Shown: positions 44,400 to 56,000, numbered from the stretch's first letter. The stretch is 64,000 nucleotides of DNA from Thermoplasmata archaeon (GCA_021846395.1 JAJZXB010000005.1:62001-126000); one strand, 5' to 3'. Notes: generated from the sequence alone by a model not told the origin. Translations and numbers: made by a program.

Positions 44400-45938
44400 A
44401 TGACAGAAAATGATCCGAATATAAAACCAAAGAATAAGCTACTTGTTTATGTAGTAATTATAGTTATGATATTGGCTGCGGTAGGTGGGATAGCTGCTTT
44501 CCACTACCTTTATAAGCCTGCAAAGAAGGTTGAAACAATAACTATTGCGGCACCAGTATATTATACCTCATCAGCAACATGGACAAACTATCTTAATAAT
44601 GTATCAAAAGCTTGGGAAGCAAGCCATCCAAATGTGAAAATTAAATTTGTGGGTCCTTCCAGTGCTAGCTCTGAAAGCCAGTATTATTCCAAATTAAATC
44701 TTTTAACTTCGTCAAAGTCAACAGCTCCAACTGTTATGTTAGAAGATATGTTTTATACTGCAACGTATAGCCATTCGGGAGTTCTGGCTCCATTAAATTC
44801 ATATGTAAATAGCTCATATACATCCAATATACAATCCTCAGCATTAGGCCAAATGACAATAAACCATACAATATATGGTTTACCCGCCACGGTTACGGAC
44901 ACTCTTATATATTATAATACTTCCATATTAAAAGAGGCGGGAATACACACACCGTGGAACCCGAAAAATTGGACGGACATAATAAATGCTGCCGAGAAAA
45001 TAAACAATACCCTGGGCAGTAAGGGAGTTGTACCTTTAAATATATATCAGGGAGTAAAAGCGGATGAGGCCTCTTCATTCACCGGCTTTGAAACAATGCT
45101 GTATGGAACTGGACACGGCCTTTATAACTTCTCTAATAGTAAATGGTATGGCAATAACCCTGGTTTAAATGCAACGCTTGGCTTTTATAAAACTGTCTTC
45201 AGTAAAGGTTATGCCCAGGCATCAATAAGCCATACACCTTACGTTACCGTGGGACAATATATGAAACAAGGCAAACTTGGAATAGCAATAGACGGTTCAT
45301 GGATGTATGGATATCAGTGGGCTCCTCACGGACAGAATCCCATATCCAATTTCAGCAAATATATAGGGGTAACGGCAGTTCCTACGGAATTTGGACAGGC
45401 TCCATATAATACAACCATGGTTGGTGGCTGGGGATGGGCTATGTATAATGGCATACCAAATTCTGAAAAGCCAATAGTGGCATCATTTATGAAAACACTT
45501 GATAATACAACAAATCAGATAATCATTAACCTTCCAGGAGGGGCACTTGCGGGTGGCCTACCACCAGCAAAAAATGCAGTTAACAATTCACTATTTACAA
45601 AGTTAATGCCCACAGATCCATCTCTTGACACATTCTTTGCTGGCCTATTGAAAAATGGGCATTACAGACCACCAGTAGCGACATATCCAAAAATTTCCTA
45701 TATATTACAGAAAGCGATGAGCAATGTAGTGGGTGGAGGAGATTCAGTTTCAACTGCTTTAACAATTTACAGTAAGGACATTAATACAACTCTTGGTAGC
45801 GGGAGTGTGTCACCTTCAATAGCTGCTTTAAATGCTCAGAATTTAAATTATAAACAGTATAACGGCAATAGCTTTGCACTCATGTCAGCACTGGAAACAT
45901 ATGTAAATTATAACCTGTATAATTTATTATTATGGTAA
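44400..45938 (+). CDS. ABC importer substrate-binding protein (sugar type)
   Basis: A 512-residue family 1 extracellular binding protein. A short basic start (residues 1-13) is followed by one membrane segment (about 14-36) without a lipobox cysteine, so the protein is anchored by an uncut helix. The periplasmic-binding fold follows: KAWEASHPNVKIKFVGPSSA, APTVMLEDMFYTATYSHSG, TDTLIYYNTSILKEAGI, TPWNPKNWTDIINAAEK, and the ligand-side GKLGIAIDGSWMYGYQW. High serine, threonine, asparagine and tyrosine content is usual for exported proteins of acidophiles. With the downstream permeases and the neighbouring alpha-glucosidase it probably binds a malto- or other alpha-oligosaccharide. Confidence 0.92.
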   Translation: MTENDPNIKPKNKLLVYVVIIVMILAAVGGIAAFHYLYKPAKKVETITIAAPVYYTSSATWTNYLNNVSKAWEASHPNVKIKFVGPSSASSESQYYSKLNLLTSSKSTAPTVMLEDMFYTATYSHSGVLAPLNSYVNSSYTSNIQSSALGQMTINHTIYGLPATVTDTLIYYNTSILKEAGIHTPWNPKNWTDIINAAEKINNTLGSKGVVPLNIYQGVKADEASSFTGFETMLYGTGHGLYNFSNSKWYGNNPGLNATLGFYKTVFSKGYAQASISHTPYVTVGQYMKQGKLGIAIDGSWMYGYQWAPHGQNPISNFSKYIGVTAVPTEFGQAPYNTTMVGGWGWAMYNGIPNSEKPIVASFMKTLDNTTNQIIINLPGGALAGGLPPAKNAVNNSLFTKLMPTDPSLDTFFAGLLKNGHYRPPVATYPKISYILQKAMSNVVGGGDSVSTALTIYSKDINTTLGSGSVSPSIAALNAQNLNYKQYNGNSFALMSALETYVNYNLYNLLLW

Positions 45939-45971
45939 TATTTATATATCTTACAAATATGGTGATAAGTA

Positions 45972-46859
45972 ATGCTTAATACTAGAAAAATAAAATTTAA
46001 CATGCAAAATATTATTTATTTGATTTTTGTACCAACATTTGTTTATCTTGGAATTTTTTTCTTATATCCTATATATATTTCGATTAAATATTCGTTTACC
46101 AACATTTCACTAACTGATATTTTAAACTATACATACATAGGTTTTTCTAATTACCATAGCCTGTTAACAAGTGGATCGTTTATAGGCTCCATTTACACAA
46201 CCATAATATTCCTTGTATTATCTGCAATCATTGGGCAGATGTTTCTCGGTATCGTGGTTGCATATTTATTATCGGTGACACAAAAATATTTCAGGTTAAT
46301 AATAACTTCAATAATCCTCGTTGCTTGGGCTACCCCACAGGTAACTGCCGGAATTATGTGGTACAGTACGCTCAGTTATATTCCTTCAGGAACCGTAAAC
46401 GTATTTCTGAATTATTTTGGAATACATTCTATAAATTTTTTATCCCTGCATCTGGCATTAATATCCATAATAATTGCAAATGTCTGGTTGGGACTCGGTT
46501 TTTCTGTATTGATATTTTCCTCAGGCATTAGTGGAATAAGCCCAAGTATAATAAAAGCATCCAGAATAGATGGTGCAAATCCATTTACAAGATTTTTTAA
46601 GATTATTTTACCATTATTGAAGAAAAGTATCATAACCGATTTATTGCTTATAACATTATTCACATTGGGTGCATTTACACTTGTTTTTGTAATGACCGGT
46701 GGTGGTCCGGTAAATGCCACAGATATTATGACTATATATCAATATAGGGCGGGCTTTTCACTATTTTCTCTGGGAATAGCAAATGCGGTTGGTGTCATAA
46801 TAATAGTACTGGCCATATCAATATCCATACTATATCTAATATCATTAAAAGGTGATTAA
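45972..46859 (+). CDS. ABC sugar permease, MalF-like
   Basis: A 295-residue permease with six membrane segments. The EAA loop that meets the ATPase reads KASRIDGANPFTRFFKIILP, a good match to the carbohydrate-importer consensus. It follows the binding-protein gene by 33 bases and overlaps the second permease gene by 8 bases. Confidence 0.92.
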   Translation: MLNTRKIKFNMQNIIYLIFVPTFVYLGIFFLYPIYISIKYSFTNISLTDILNYTYIGFSNYHSLLTSGSFIGSIYTTIIFLVLSAIIGQMFLGIVVAYLLSVTQKYFRLIITSIILVAWATPQVTAGIMWYSTLSYIPSGTVNVFLNYFGIHSINFLSLHLALISIIIANVWLGLGFSVLIFSSGISGISPSIIKASRIDGANPFTRFFKIILPLLKKSIITDLLLITLFTLGAFTLVFVMTGGGPVNATDIMTIYQYRAGFSLFSLGIANAVGVIIIVLAISISILYLISLKGD

Positions 46860-47667
46860 AATTAAATTGAGATTTGTTGTTGTTTATCTTGTATTGACAC
46901 TGTTGGCTCTGGCATTTTTAATTCCATTTATATGGCTGTTTGTTGAAAGTTTCAGCCCATTAAACAATGTTGGTTTTACAATTCCGAACAGGTTTACTCT
47001 GGATCCTTTCAGAAATGTTTTAACGAATGGTACATTTATAAGATCAATATATATGGGCTTGATACAATCTCTGGGCGCTACATTTTTATCTGTAATGTTT
47101 GCCATTGGCCCAGCGTATGTATTTTCCAGAAAATCATTTAAACTAAAAACACCACTAATGCTTGGTGTATTGCTATTGACTGGATTTCCAGTATTTTCTT
47201 TACTGGTACCCACATTCATATTTTTTATAGATATAGGTCTTTATAACACAGTAATAGGTGTGATACTTTTCCTAGGTGTTTTGAATTTGCCTATAGATAT
47301 ATGGATTATGAAAAATTCATTTGACCAAATACCAAAAAGCATCGAAAGAGCATCCATTGTCGATGGGGCTGGCACATTAAAATCACTATTTTACGTTTTT
47401 ATCCCATTAACTCTCCCCATAATGGCGGTTTTAATAATTTTAAATTTTGTTATAAACTGGGGAAATTTTTATGTTCCATTTATATTATTATCATCAAGCC
47501 ACTTGCTTCCAATTTCTGTGCGTATATATAGCTTTTTTGGGGCGTTCAGTGTCAGATACAATGAACTTGCTGCACTTTCAATAATTTATACTGTGCCCGC
47601 TGTGATTTTGTATATTTTTGCTCAAAAATATATGATAAAAGCTCTGTCGGGAGGAATAAAAGGGTGA
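46852..47667 (+). CDS. ABC sugar permease, MalG-like
   Basis: A 271-residue permease with six membrane segments, starting with GTG inside the end of the preceding gene. The EAA loop is ERASIVDGAGTLKSLFYVFI, followed by PLTLPIM. Together with the MalF-like protein it forms the channel of a sugar importer. Confidence 0.92.
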   Translation: MIKIKLRFVVVYLVLTLLALAFLIPFIWLFVESFSPLNNVGFTIPNRFTLDPFRNVLTNGTFIRSIYMGLIQSLGATFLSVMFAIGPAYVFSRKSFKLKTPLMLGVLLLTGFPVFSLLVPTFIFFIDIGLYNTVIGVILFLGVLNLPIDIWIMKNSFDQIPKSIERASIVDGAGTLKSLFYVFIPLTLPIMAVLIILNFVINWGNFYVPFILLSSSHLLPISVRIYSFFGAFSVRYNELAALSIIYTVPAVILYIFAQKYMIKALSGGIKG

Positions 47668-47671
47668 AAAT

Positions 47672-48730
47672 ATGTCTTCTGTAGAATTAAAAAATATAAA
47701 CAAAATGTACGATAAAGTGACAGTTTTAAAGGATCTAAATTTGAAAATAGAGGATCAGGAATTCTTTGTTTTACTTGGGCCATCGGGTTCCGGTAAAAGC
47801 ACTACATTGAATACAATGGCAGGATTGGATGTCCCTACGTCAGGAAACATTCTTTTCGATAGTGAAGATGTAACATACTTTGATCCAAATAAGAGAGGAG
47901 TTGCTATGGTATTTCAGGATTATGCATTATATCCACATATGAATGTGTATAAAAATATGGCATTTCCTTTAAAAATGAAAAGATATAAAAATGAGTATAT
48001 AGATAAAAAAATAAATGAAGTTGCAAATATTCTTGGAATAAAAGAGCTCTTAAAACGTTTGCCAAGGGAGTTGTCCGGTGGACAGGCACAAAGGGTTGCA
48101 CTTGGCAGAGCCCTGGTAAGAGACCCTAAAATATTTCTTCTTGATGAGCCTCTCAGCAACCTTGATGCAAAAATAAGATCGCAGATCAGAAATGAATTAA
48201 AACTTATTCATAGTGACCTTAAAAAGACCTTTGTTTATGTAACTCATGATCAGCAGGAAGCCATGTATCTTGGTGACCGTGTTGGAATATTGAATGAGGG
48301 AGTGATACAGCAGATTGGAACACCGCAGGAAGTATATAAGCATCCAAAAAATATTTTTGTTGCAAAATTCCTTGGCGAGCCGGAAATAAATATTTTTGAG
48401 CTTGACAAAAATGATGGTGGATTTAAAATTGGTGATGCTCCTGTTGATGGTTCTAATTTGGATGCACTTAATAAGCTTACTCTGGGCATTAGGCCGGAAA
48501 ACATCCTGTTAAAGAAGAGATCAGAAAAGGATATACCATTAAAAATAGTTATAAGAGCAAAGGAATTCACTGGCTCTGGCTTTATTTTAATTGCGTCAAC
48601 AGAAAGTGGGAAGGAGATCAGAATAATCTCAGATCAGGCAAATATGGAAATAGATGAACCAATAACAGCGTATATTGATTATGAAAATTCAATCCTATTT
48701 GATGAACACGGTGACAGCATCAATAAATAA
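47672..48730 (+). CDS. ABC sugar importer ATPase, MalK/MsmX-like
   Basis: A 352-residue ATPase. Walker A is LLGPSGSGKSTTLNTM, Q-loop MVFQDYALYPHMNVYKN, signature RELSGGQAQRVALGRAL, Walker B IFLLDEPLSNLDAKIR and the switch histidine YVTHDQQEAM. A C-terminal regulatory OB (TOBE-like) domain from about residue 240 (GEPEINIFELD, then LGIRPENILLKKR) is typical of MalK-type proteins. It powers the importer and is the last gene of the operon. It overlaps the convergent gene at 48720 by 11 bases. Confidence 0.94.
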   Translation: MSSVELKNINKMYDKVTVLKDLNLKIEDQEFFVLLGPSGSGKSTTLNTMAGLDVPTSGNILFDSEDVTYFDPNKRGVAMVFQDYALYPHMNVYKNMAFPLKMKRYKNEYIDKKINEVANILGIKELLKRLPRELSGGQAQRVALGRALVRDPKIFLLDEPLSNLDAKIRSQIRNELKLIHSDLKKTFVYVTHDQQEAMYLGDRVGILNEGVIQQIGTPQEVYKHPKNIFVAKFLGEPEINIFELDKNDGGFKIGDAPVDGSNLDALNKLTLGIRPENILLKKRSEKDIPLKIVIRAKEFTGSGFILIASTESGKEIRIISDQANMEIDEPITAYIDYENSILFDEHGDSINK

Positions 48731-49169
48731 CGCTCACAGGAACTTTTCCCACTATATGCAAAACCAGGTTTCCATTATATTTATTAATTGGAGATTCAAT
48801 ATAGAGTGTAAGGATTCCCTTGTAATCCATGATTGATCCGACAAATCCACCACTATTATTCATATTTTTAACATAATTTCCGTATTCGTACTTCCATTTA
48901 GTTATTTTGAATCCTAGAGTAGTTATATATACAGAGGTTAATGTAATATTTTTATTGAATGTTATATTTATTGTAAATACTGAGTGGGTGTTGACTTTTT
49001 TGGGAAAATTTACCGTATAATTATTAATAACCGTTCCAGCTGAACCAAGCTCCACTCCAGTAATATTGTCATGACCAGCTGGTTGATTTTTATGCAAAAC
49101 TATGATTAAGGATGAAATTAATACCAGTATTACTGCTATTATTACAATAATTTTCATTTTTTCATTCAT
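48720..49169 (-). CDS. Membrane-anchored exported protein of unknown function
   Basis: A 149-residue protein with one N-terminal membrane segment (about residues 6-26) and a beta-rich outer domain with many asparagines and threonines (SVFTINITFNKNITLTSVYI). No family is recognised, although a small immunoglobulin-like fold is conceivable. It converges on the ABC ATPase gene, with the two stops overlapping. Confidence 0.65.
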   Translation of the reverse strand: MNEKMKIIVIIAVILVLISSLIIVLHKNQPAGHDNITGVELGSAGTVINNYTVNFPKKVNTHSVFTINITFNKNITLTSVYITTLGFKITKWKYEYGNYVKNMNNSGGFVGSIMDYKGILTLYIESPINKYNGNLVLHIVGKVPVSVIY

Positions 49170-49591
49170 TTTAATCTTATCCCGCCGGCATATTTCATAT
49201 TTTCTATTTCAAATTTATGCCCAGTTATGAAGTTTCTTCCTCAACTTATGAAACTATGGTACCAGAAAAATGAAACTGCAGTAAACATATAAATTTTATG
49301 TTCATAAAGATGGGGTTAGGTGAATAATATATGTATACTATTTCTAATCTGATAATGGATTGTGGCCATTCCACATGAATACATTAATGAAAATAACCAT
49401 TGCATACTCTCACCACCTTTTTGTGGCTTTCCCATCACTGTTTTTAGCTTCAAAAAATGGCATTATCTATTGATTTTATGGATTGTGCACCTTTTTATTT
49501 GTTTCATCCACATCACAGGATCAGCGGCTTTAATGATTCTAACCCCATGTCAAAATGCAATTTCGTATCCAGCCATTTTTGCATTATAAAA
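49170..49591. other. Gene-free stretch with an IS-end relic
   Basis: About 420 bases. No gene is called. At 49503-49533 it holds a diverged copy of the IS200/IS605 left-end motif; the DNA on its left, where tnpA would lie, does not read as transposase. Confidence 0.5.
49503..49533 (-). repeat. Diverged solo copy of the IS200/IS605 left-end motif
   Basis: TCATCCACATCACAGGATCAG, continuing CGGCTTT, matches the left end at 20807-20833 at most positions, in the same orientation. It is probably the footprint of an element that has decayed or left. Confidence 0.5.
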
Positions 49592-50593
49592 TTACATTAA
49601 TGTTATCTCATCCAGATATTTCATATCCTCCATATTCAAATTTATATTCAATGCATCAAGATTTTCCTCAACATACGAGAACTTTGTTATGCCAAGCAAG
49701 GGGATTATTGGAATTTTTTCCATCTCTGATCTTTTCAAAAGCCATGCAAGTGCCAGTTGCGTTCCGGATATTTCTTTTTCCTTGGAAAATTCAAGGAGTT
49801 TTTCAATTTTATTTCTATATTCATCATTCATGTTTAACAGTTCTGGAACATATTCTGATCTCCCATTATTTGATTTTAGGTATTTTCCTGAAAGTAAGCC
49901 CTGAGCCAGTGGAACATATGCCAGAATGCCAAGGTTGTATTTTTTGGCAATTTTTAACTTGTCTTTTTCAATATCTCTCTGAAGTATATTGTATGGTTCT
50001 TGCAATGTTACTATATCGTGAAGATTGTAAATTTCCGAATCATGCATGAATTCCTCGATATCAATAGCATCATGATTGCTCTCTCCAATATATCTCACAA
50101 GATCAATATCTATTAAATGGCTGAGTGTTCTCACTGTTTCCTTAACTGGAGTGTTTTTATCCATCCAGTGAGCCTGATACAGATCTACATAATCAATATC
50201 CAGCCTTTTCAGTGATTCCCTTATCTGCCACATTATGTGTTTTCGGGATAATCCTTCTGAATTTGGGAAGGTGTCCATTGGGCCCCTGACCTTTGTTGCT
50301 ATTACCAGTGATTCTCTTTCAATACCCTTTATTGCCCTTCCAAGCACTCTTTCAGAATTTCCTGTTTCTGGTATATGTCTCTCATTTTCTTCAACCCTTC
50401 CATGGTATATATTTGAAGTATCATAAAAATTTATTCCAAGATCATAGCATTTCTTGAAGATTCTATTGAATTCCTCCTCATCAACATTCTCTACATTGTT
50501 TTCATTGTAATTTCCTTTGCCAGGCAAGTGCCATGTTCCAAGAGCAATGGATGATACGACTGTGCCAGAATTTCCAAGTTTTGTATATTTCAT
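49592..50593 (-). CDS. Aldo/keto reductase
   Basis: A 333-residue TIM-barrel NAD(P)H oxidoreductase. The tetrad is visible: the aspartate and tyrosine in NFYDTSNIYHGRVEE, the lysine in VIATKVRGP and the histidine in DLYQAHWMDKN. NADPH-binding residues follow in LGILAYVPLAQGLLSGKYL. The pattern resembles the YajO/Kv-beta type. The substrate, an aldehyde or sugar, is unknown. No partner gene is adjacent. Confidence 0.92.
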   Translation of the reverse strand: MKYTKLGNSGTVVSSIALGTWHLPGKGNYNENNVENVDEEEFNRIFKKCYDLGINFYDTSNIYHGRVEENERHIPETGNSERVLGRAIKGIERESLVIATKVRGPMDTFPNSEGLSRKHIMWQIRESLKRLDIDYVDLYQAHWMDKNTPVKETVRTLSHLIDIDLVRYIGESNHDAIDIEEFMHDSEIYNLHDIVTLQEPYNILQRDIEKDKLKIAKKYNLGILAYVPLAQGLLSGKYLKSNNGRSEYVPELLNMNDEYRNKIEKLLEFSKEKEISGTQLALAWLLKRSEMEKIPIIPLLGITKFSYVEENLDALNINLNMEDMKYLDEITLM

Positions 50594-50954
50594 GCAATAA
50601 GATGACTTTATGCAATTTATTTTTTGCCGTTAAATAATCATTTTAGACTAAAATTATGCAAGAAATAATCCAATTATTATGCTAATATTGGGTATTTAGC
50701 CACGTTGGTAATGATATACCATATCATTCGTTTAAAAATAAACCTTTTATATTTTAATTTATTGTAACTGATAAATTTTACCTTATTCCGATTATTTTTT
50801 TTACTATTTGATAGCATGAATAAATATAAAAAATACAATAATTTGAAATTGGATATCACAAAAAAAACTGAGAGATACAGTATTTTCAGGTATTTTTTTG
50901 ATTTTATAAAAATACTTAAATATGACCTATTTATCTTGTAGATTGTGATATCTT
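50594..50954. other. Intergenic region between aldo/keto reductase and permease
   Basis: About 360 bases of very AT-rich DNA. It holds the divergent promoters; a TATA-like box (cttaaatat, about 50912-50922) precedes the permease. No RNA gene or repeat is seen. Confidence 0.45.
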
Positions 50955-52313
50955 ATGACCGATATCGATATAAAAAATAGTAAATCAAATAGCGAGCTAA
51001 AAAGAGAATTATCATTTAGAGATATATTTTTCATGTCTCTTGGTGGTCAGGCACCTTTTCTTTCAATGTTAACATATGCAACGGCGGTTCTTTTGTTATC
51101 ACTTTATTTCTCACCCCTGGTTGTTATAATAGGAACTATGGTTGTACTTTTGAATGGTATAGTCGTTTTCTTTCTGTCAAAGAAGCATACAGAAACCGGC
51201 GGGTATTTCAATTATGCAATAAAGGAATTGTCAAGATGGTTCGGTTTTGAAACCGGATGGATGTACATATTTTACTCAATATTATATGGTGCGGGGTATT
51301 TGGCAGGATCAGCATTTATACTGTCATATGTTCTGGGAATAAATCCCATATTCTCACTGTTAATAGCATTCGTCCCCGCTTCAATATTCCTTTTACTGGG
51401 CATAAAGCCTTCAGCAAGGTATGCAATATTTGCAGCAGGAATAGAAATAATAGTGTTGATTTCCGTGATAGTCGTATCTCTGGATATAGCACATTTTACA
51501 TTTTATAATCCTGTAAGAGTTATTCCATCTGGAACTAGCCTATTTCTTGGAATTTTATTTGCAATAGGCATTCCCACTGGATATGGTGCAATAACCCCGG
51601 TATCGGGAGAGGTTAAAAATGCAGAGAAAAGCGTTGGAAAAGCTGTTATACTTGTAATAGTGATAGGAGGATTGCTGGAGGCTCTTGTTTTATATGGAGT
51701 TGTTGATGCGGCTATTCAGTTGGGGAATTTATCAACAATTACTTCAAACAGCATTCCGGTAATATATTTACTGAAATCTTTTCTGGGCCCCTATTCAGAA
51801 TATTTATTATTATTTGCTGGAATAAACGACGGCATTCTTGGATCACTGGCATTCTTCACTGCAACTACAAGAAATGTATATGCAATGTCAAAAAGAAAGC
51901 TTTTGCCAGAATTTATATCCAGAATAAATAAAAAAACGGGGACGCCATTCATAGCAGGAATCATGACAATTACCATAGCTGCATTCATCTTATTTCCAGC
52001 AATTGGTACATTTGGGGCATTTGCAACATTTTTAGCCCTTGGAACGCTTGCCGGTTTGGGAAATTTGACAATACATTTAGCGGCAAATTTCTCAATGCTT
52101 CAGAGTTTAAAACACACAATAAGAAAAAAAATATCACAGGAATTGATCGTGTTAATGGCAATAGGGATATCCGGGTTTATTGTCATATATTCTCTTTCAA
52201 CTTCAGTAACATATGTTATCATGATATTTTTTGGATATATGGTAATAGGTTTCATTGCTGTTGAATCAATATATGGGCATGTAGAAAATAAAAATAATCC
52301 ACAGAAAAATTAA
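50955..52313 (+). CDS. APC-family amino acid permease
   Basis: A 452-residue membrane transporter with about 12 hydrophobic segments. The family pattern is clear: the broken first helix FRDIFFMSLGGQAPFLSML, the glycine-rich GGYFNYAIKELSRWFGFETG in helix 3 and PTGYGAITPVSGEVKNAEKS near the middle. It takes up an amino acid or amine by proton coupling. The substrate cannot be given. Confidence 0.93.
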   Translation: MTDIDIKNSKSNSELKRELSFRDIFFMSLGGQAPFLSMLTYATAVLLLSLYFSPLVVIIGTMVVLLNGIVVFFLSKKHTETGGYFNYAIKELSRWFGFETGWMYIFYSILYGAGYLAGSAFILSYVLGINPIFSLLIAFVPASIFLLLGIKPSARYAIFAAGIEIIVLISVIVVSLDIAHFTFYNPVRVIPSGTSLFLGILFAIGIPTGYGAITPVSGEVKNAEKSVGKAVILVIVIGGLLEALVLYGVVDAAIQLGNLSTITSNSIPVIYLLKSFLGPYSEYLLLFAGINDGILGSLAFFTATTRNVYAMSKRKLLPEFISRINKKTGTPFIAGIMTITIAAFILFPAIGTFGAFATFLALGTLAGLGNLTIHLAANFSMLQSLKHTIRKKISQELIVLMAIGISGFIVIYSLSTSVTYVIMIFFGYMVIGFIAVESIYGHVENKNNPQKN

Positions 52314-52583
52314 TTTTTATATTTTTTAAAATTACATTTCATGAGGGGGATATTTTTAATGTTATTGTCTTTGAGTGTTTCCATAAGTGTAATTGTCTTT
52401 TGAAGTTTATGATTTTTTCAAAAATATGCCTTTGCCTGTTATAATAATGGAATTGGGCACACTGAATTGAAAATTGTTTTTAAGCACACAGGCAAAAAAT
52501 TGCAACCTATGATCAAATTAATTTAAATAGTAAATTCAATGGCCTGGCATGGCAGATAAACAAGAGATTAAAAAGACTGGAAG

Positions 52584-52977
52584 ATGAAAAATAATACAAA
52601 AATAGCAGATTTGAGTGGAAGATTTTTAATTTACATTATTTGTTGGGACATTTATACTTTTATTTTCATCGAATATATTGGAAACAGGTTTAATAGCATC
52701 ATTAAATGGTGGTCCCCACGGTTTTAACTTATTTTTAAGATTTACATTGCCACAGTTATTTCCAGAAACAATGGGATATGTATTAGGACTTGTGATAGCA
52801 CTGATAATTACAGATATTATGTTATCGTATCTGCAATCCATGATAAGAAATGAAAATTCCGATTATTTCTTCAATAGGTCAAAAGGTCTTACTAAAATTG
52901 CATGCTACAGTTTTATTTTATCAATTTTGATGCTCATTACAGGTGCATTAATTGAAACTTCCCCTGGGTTTTTTTAA
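52584..52977 (+). pseudogene. Small membrane protein gene with apparent frameshift
   Basis: From ATG 52584 the frame reads MKNNTKIADLSGRFLI and then loses sense. After the run of T at 52622-52626 another frame gives TLFVGTFILLFSSNILETGL and continues to FNLFLRFTLPQLFPETMGYV, then a helix and the stop at 52977. Joined, the parts would form a protein of about 130 residues with three membrane segments. The family is unknown to me. An alternative is a shorter intact gene starting at TTG 52678 (99 residues). Confidence 0.45.
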
Positions 52978-53061
52978 TTTTTTTCCTATCACACATAAAA
53001 AATAATTTCATAAATTTGAAATTATCATAAAACATTTTATAGAAAAATACACTTTACTTTT

Positions 53062-56000
53062 ATGAAGTTTGCTGTACTTATCGGCTGGAATGGTTCGGTA
53101 ATCAAATCATTTTTAAGGGCAGGAAAGGAAACAGGCAACGAAATTAAAATTAAATATCCCCGGCTTGACCCCATAGATGGGGATTTTATCAAATTTATAG
53201 AAGAATCAGATGCCCTATTCATACACCATTTCTCTGGTGAAAATATATATAGCGATATACTGGAAAGGATTGAGAAGATAATAACAAATAAAAAATGTGT
53301 CATTGCAATAGATCCCATATTGAGCAAATACTCAAATGCCGATAAAAGTGTTATAGAAAAGGTCAGCAATTATTATTTCTATGGTGGATATGAAAATATA
53401 AAGAATATGGTGCTTTATATACAAAGCTTATTTGAAAATGTAAACTTTGAGGGGCCAAAAGAATTGCCATTTTCAGGCATATATACTCCGGAGAAAAAAT
53501 ATAAAACCCATAATAAGAAAGTTGGAATATTGTTTTACAGAACTGCATGGGTTGACAGTGACACAAAGATTGTCGATTATATAATGGATGAATTAAATAA
53601 ATATGGCATATCTGCAATACCCGTATTCACCAATGGCTTTGGCGATAAATCAAAAAACGTTAAAAGCGCTGAGGAATGCATTAATGAATATTTCCATGAA
53701 AACGGAGAAACAGGTGTTGATGCAATAATAAACCTATTGTCATTTTCCCTTATTAAAACAGAAAGCAAGGAAACACTGATTAACCTGAATGTCCCTGTGT
53801 TTCAAGGTCTGATTTATTATTATAAGGAATACAATGAATGGAGAGATTCCTCTGGGCTTGATGTTGTTAGCTCCATAATGAGCGTAATGCTCCCTGAAAT
53901 AGATGGAACAATTGAACCAGTTCTTGTTGGCGTGATCAGAAAAATATATGAGGATAATACGGTGTACAGGGAATTATACCCTGTCAAGGAACAGATAGAA
54001 TATATGATATCGAGAATAAATAAATGGATAAATTTAAAATATAAAAATAACAAGGATAAAAAAATAGCTATAATACTGCACTCAGGGTCTTCCTTCAAGG
54101 ATTTGGAAGCAAATATAGGCACTGCCACCGGACTGGATACATTGAATTCCGTTGCAAACATCATGAAAATGCTTGAGAAGAATGACTACAGCCTGGATTT
54201 TATACCGGAGGATGGAGAAGCCTTAATAAAAAGAATCATGGAGAAAAAAGCCCTGCCGGAAGGGAGATGGACATCCATTGAAAATATAATAGAAAAAAAG
54301 GGATATGTTGATAAAATCAATTATGGAGATTATAAAGAAATACTGGATGAAATTCCACAGGATTCATTAAGCATGATTAAAAATAAATGGGGTGAACTCA
54401 ATTTAAAAAGGGATTACATGCTTTTAAATAACGAATTCTATATTCCAGGAATATTATCAGGCAATGTATTCATTGGAGTCCAGCCCAAAAGAATAACGTT
54501 TTCAGATGATGACAATTCAATAAGAACCATACATGATTCCGAAACTCCCATTACATATTACTGGCTTGCATTTTACAAATGGATTGAGAGAATATTCAAT
54601 GCTGATGCAATAATTCATGTTGGAACTCATGGTACTTTGGAATTCACCCCAGGCAAGGGCCTTGGATTGTCAAAATCGTGCTTTCCAGAAATCTCAATAG
54701 GAGATATGCCGAATATATATCTATATTCAACAAACGTTCCTGGTGAAGGGATAATAGCAAAGAGAAGGAGCTATGCTTTACTTCTGGATTATATAACACC
54801 ACCCACATCATATGATGATGTTCCCGAAGATATAAATAAACTGGAGGATCTAATAGATGACTATGAGGAATCAGAAAAAGCTGAAAATAAAGCAAGAGAA
54901 TCATTGATACTCAAGGACATAAAGGAATTATCAGATAAAATAGGATTGAGCATAGATTTCAATGATCCCCATAAGGGTACGCATGAAATAGAACACAGAT
55001 TGAATTTGTTCAAGGATTCAGTTATTTCAAAAGGGCTTTATATCTTTGGAAAAAATATAGATGATTCCGATATATCTGATTATGTCCTGACGTCAACGAG
55101 ATTTGACAATTCTCTTGCAAATAAATATGGAAAGATAAAAGCTTCCCAAATGATAAATGATTATTTAAAAAATAAAAATGATATACCTGAGTTTGAAAAG
55201 AATATAATAAAAAATTTAAGATATTCACCACTAAATGAAGAAAAGAATTTATTGAGGTCATTGAATGGAGAATTCATAGAATCCGCCATTTCTGGATCCT
55301 TGGCAAGAGGAAGGTATGATGTTTTGCCATCTGGAAGGAATTTCTATTCAGTTGATCCGTTTAAAATACCCAGCCATTCGGCATGGCAGGTTGGTGTTAT
55401 ACTTGGAAATAAACTGATAGAAAATGAATATAAAAAGAATGACCGGTTCCCTGAAACAATAGGCTTTGTATTGTGGTCAACAGACGCCTACCGGTCAGAT
55501 GGGGAACTGATATCACAGATATTATTTACCCTTGGTGTTGAACCGGTATGGCAGGAAGGATCAAAAAAGGTCATTGATGTTAAGGTAATCCCCCTGAATG
55601 AATTGAAAAGGCCAAGAATAGATGTGGTCATAGAATCAAGCGGGATAGTCAGGGATAACCTGTTTAATATAATTGAACTGATTGATAATGCAATAAATAA
55701 GGTTGCAATGCTTGATGAGGATAATGGGGAGAACTACATAAAAAAGCATTATAATGAATATCATCATTTACACAGAATATTTTCATCCAAACCGGGATCA
55801 TATGGTTCTGGCGTTAGCAATGCAGTAGAATCTTCAAAATGGAAAAACCATGAAGATTTAAGCAATGTATTCATTGAATGGATGGGTTATTCATATGGAA
55901 AAAATAACTTTGGAACTGAATCAAAAAATGAATTGAAATCGGTATCAAAGGATATTGGAACAATAATACATAAAAGGGAAATAGATGAAATAGATATAAA

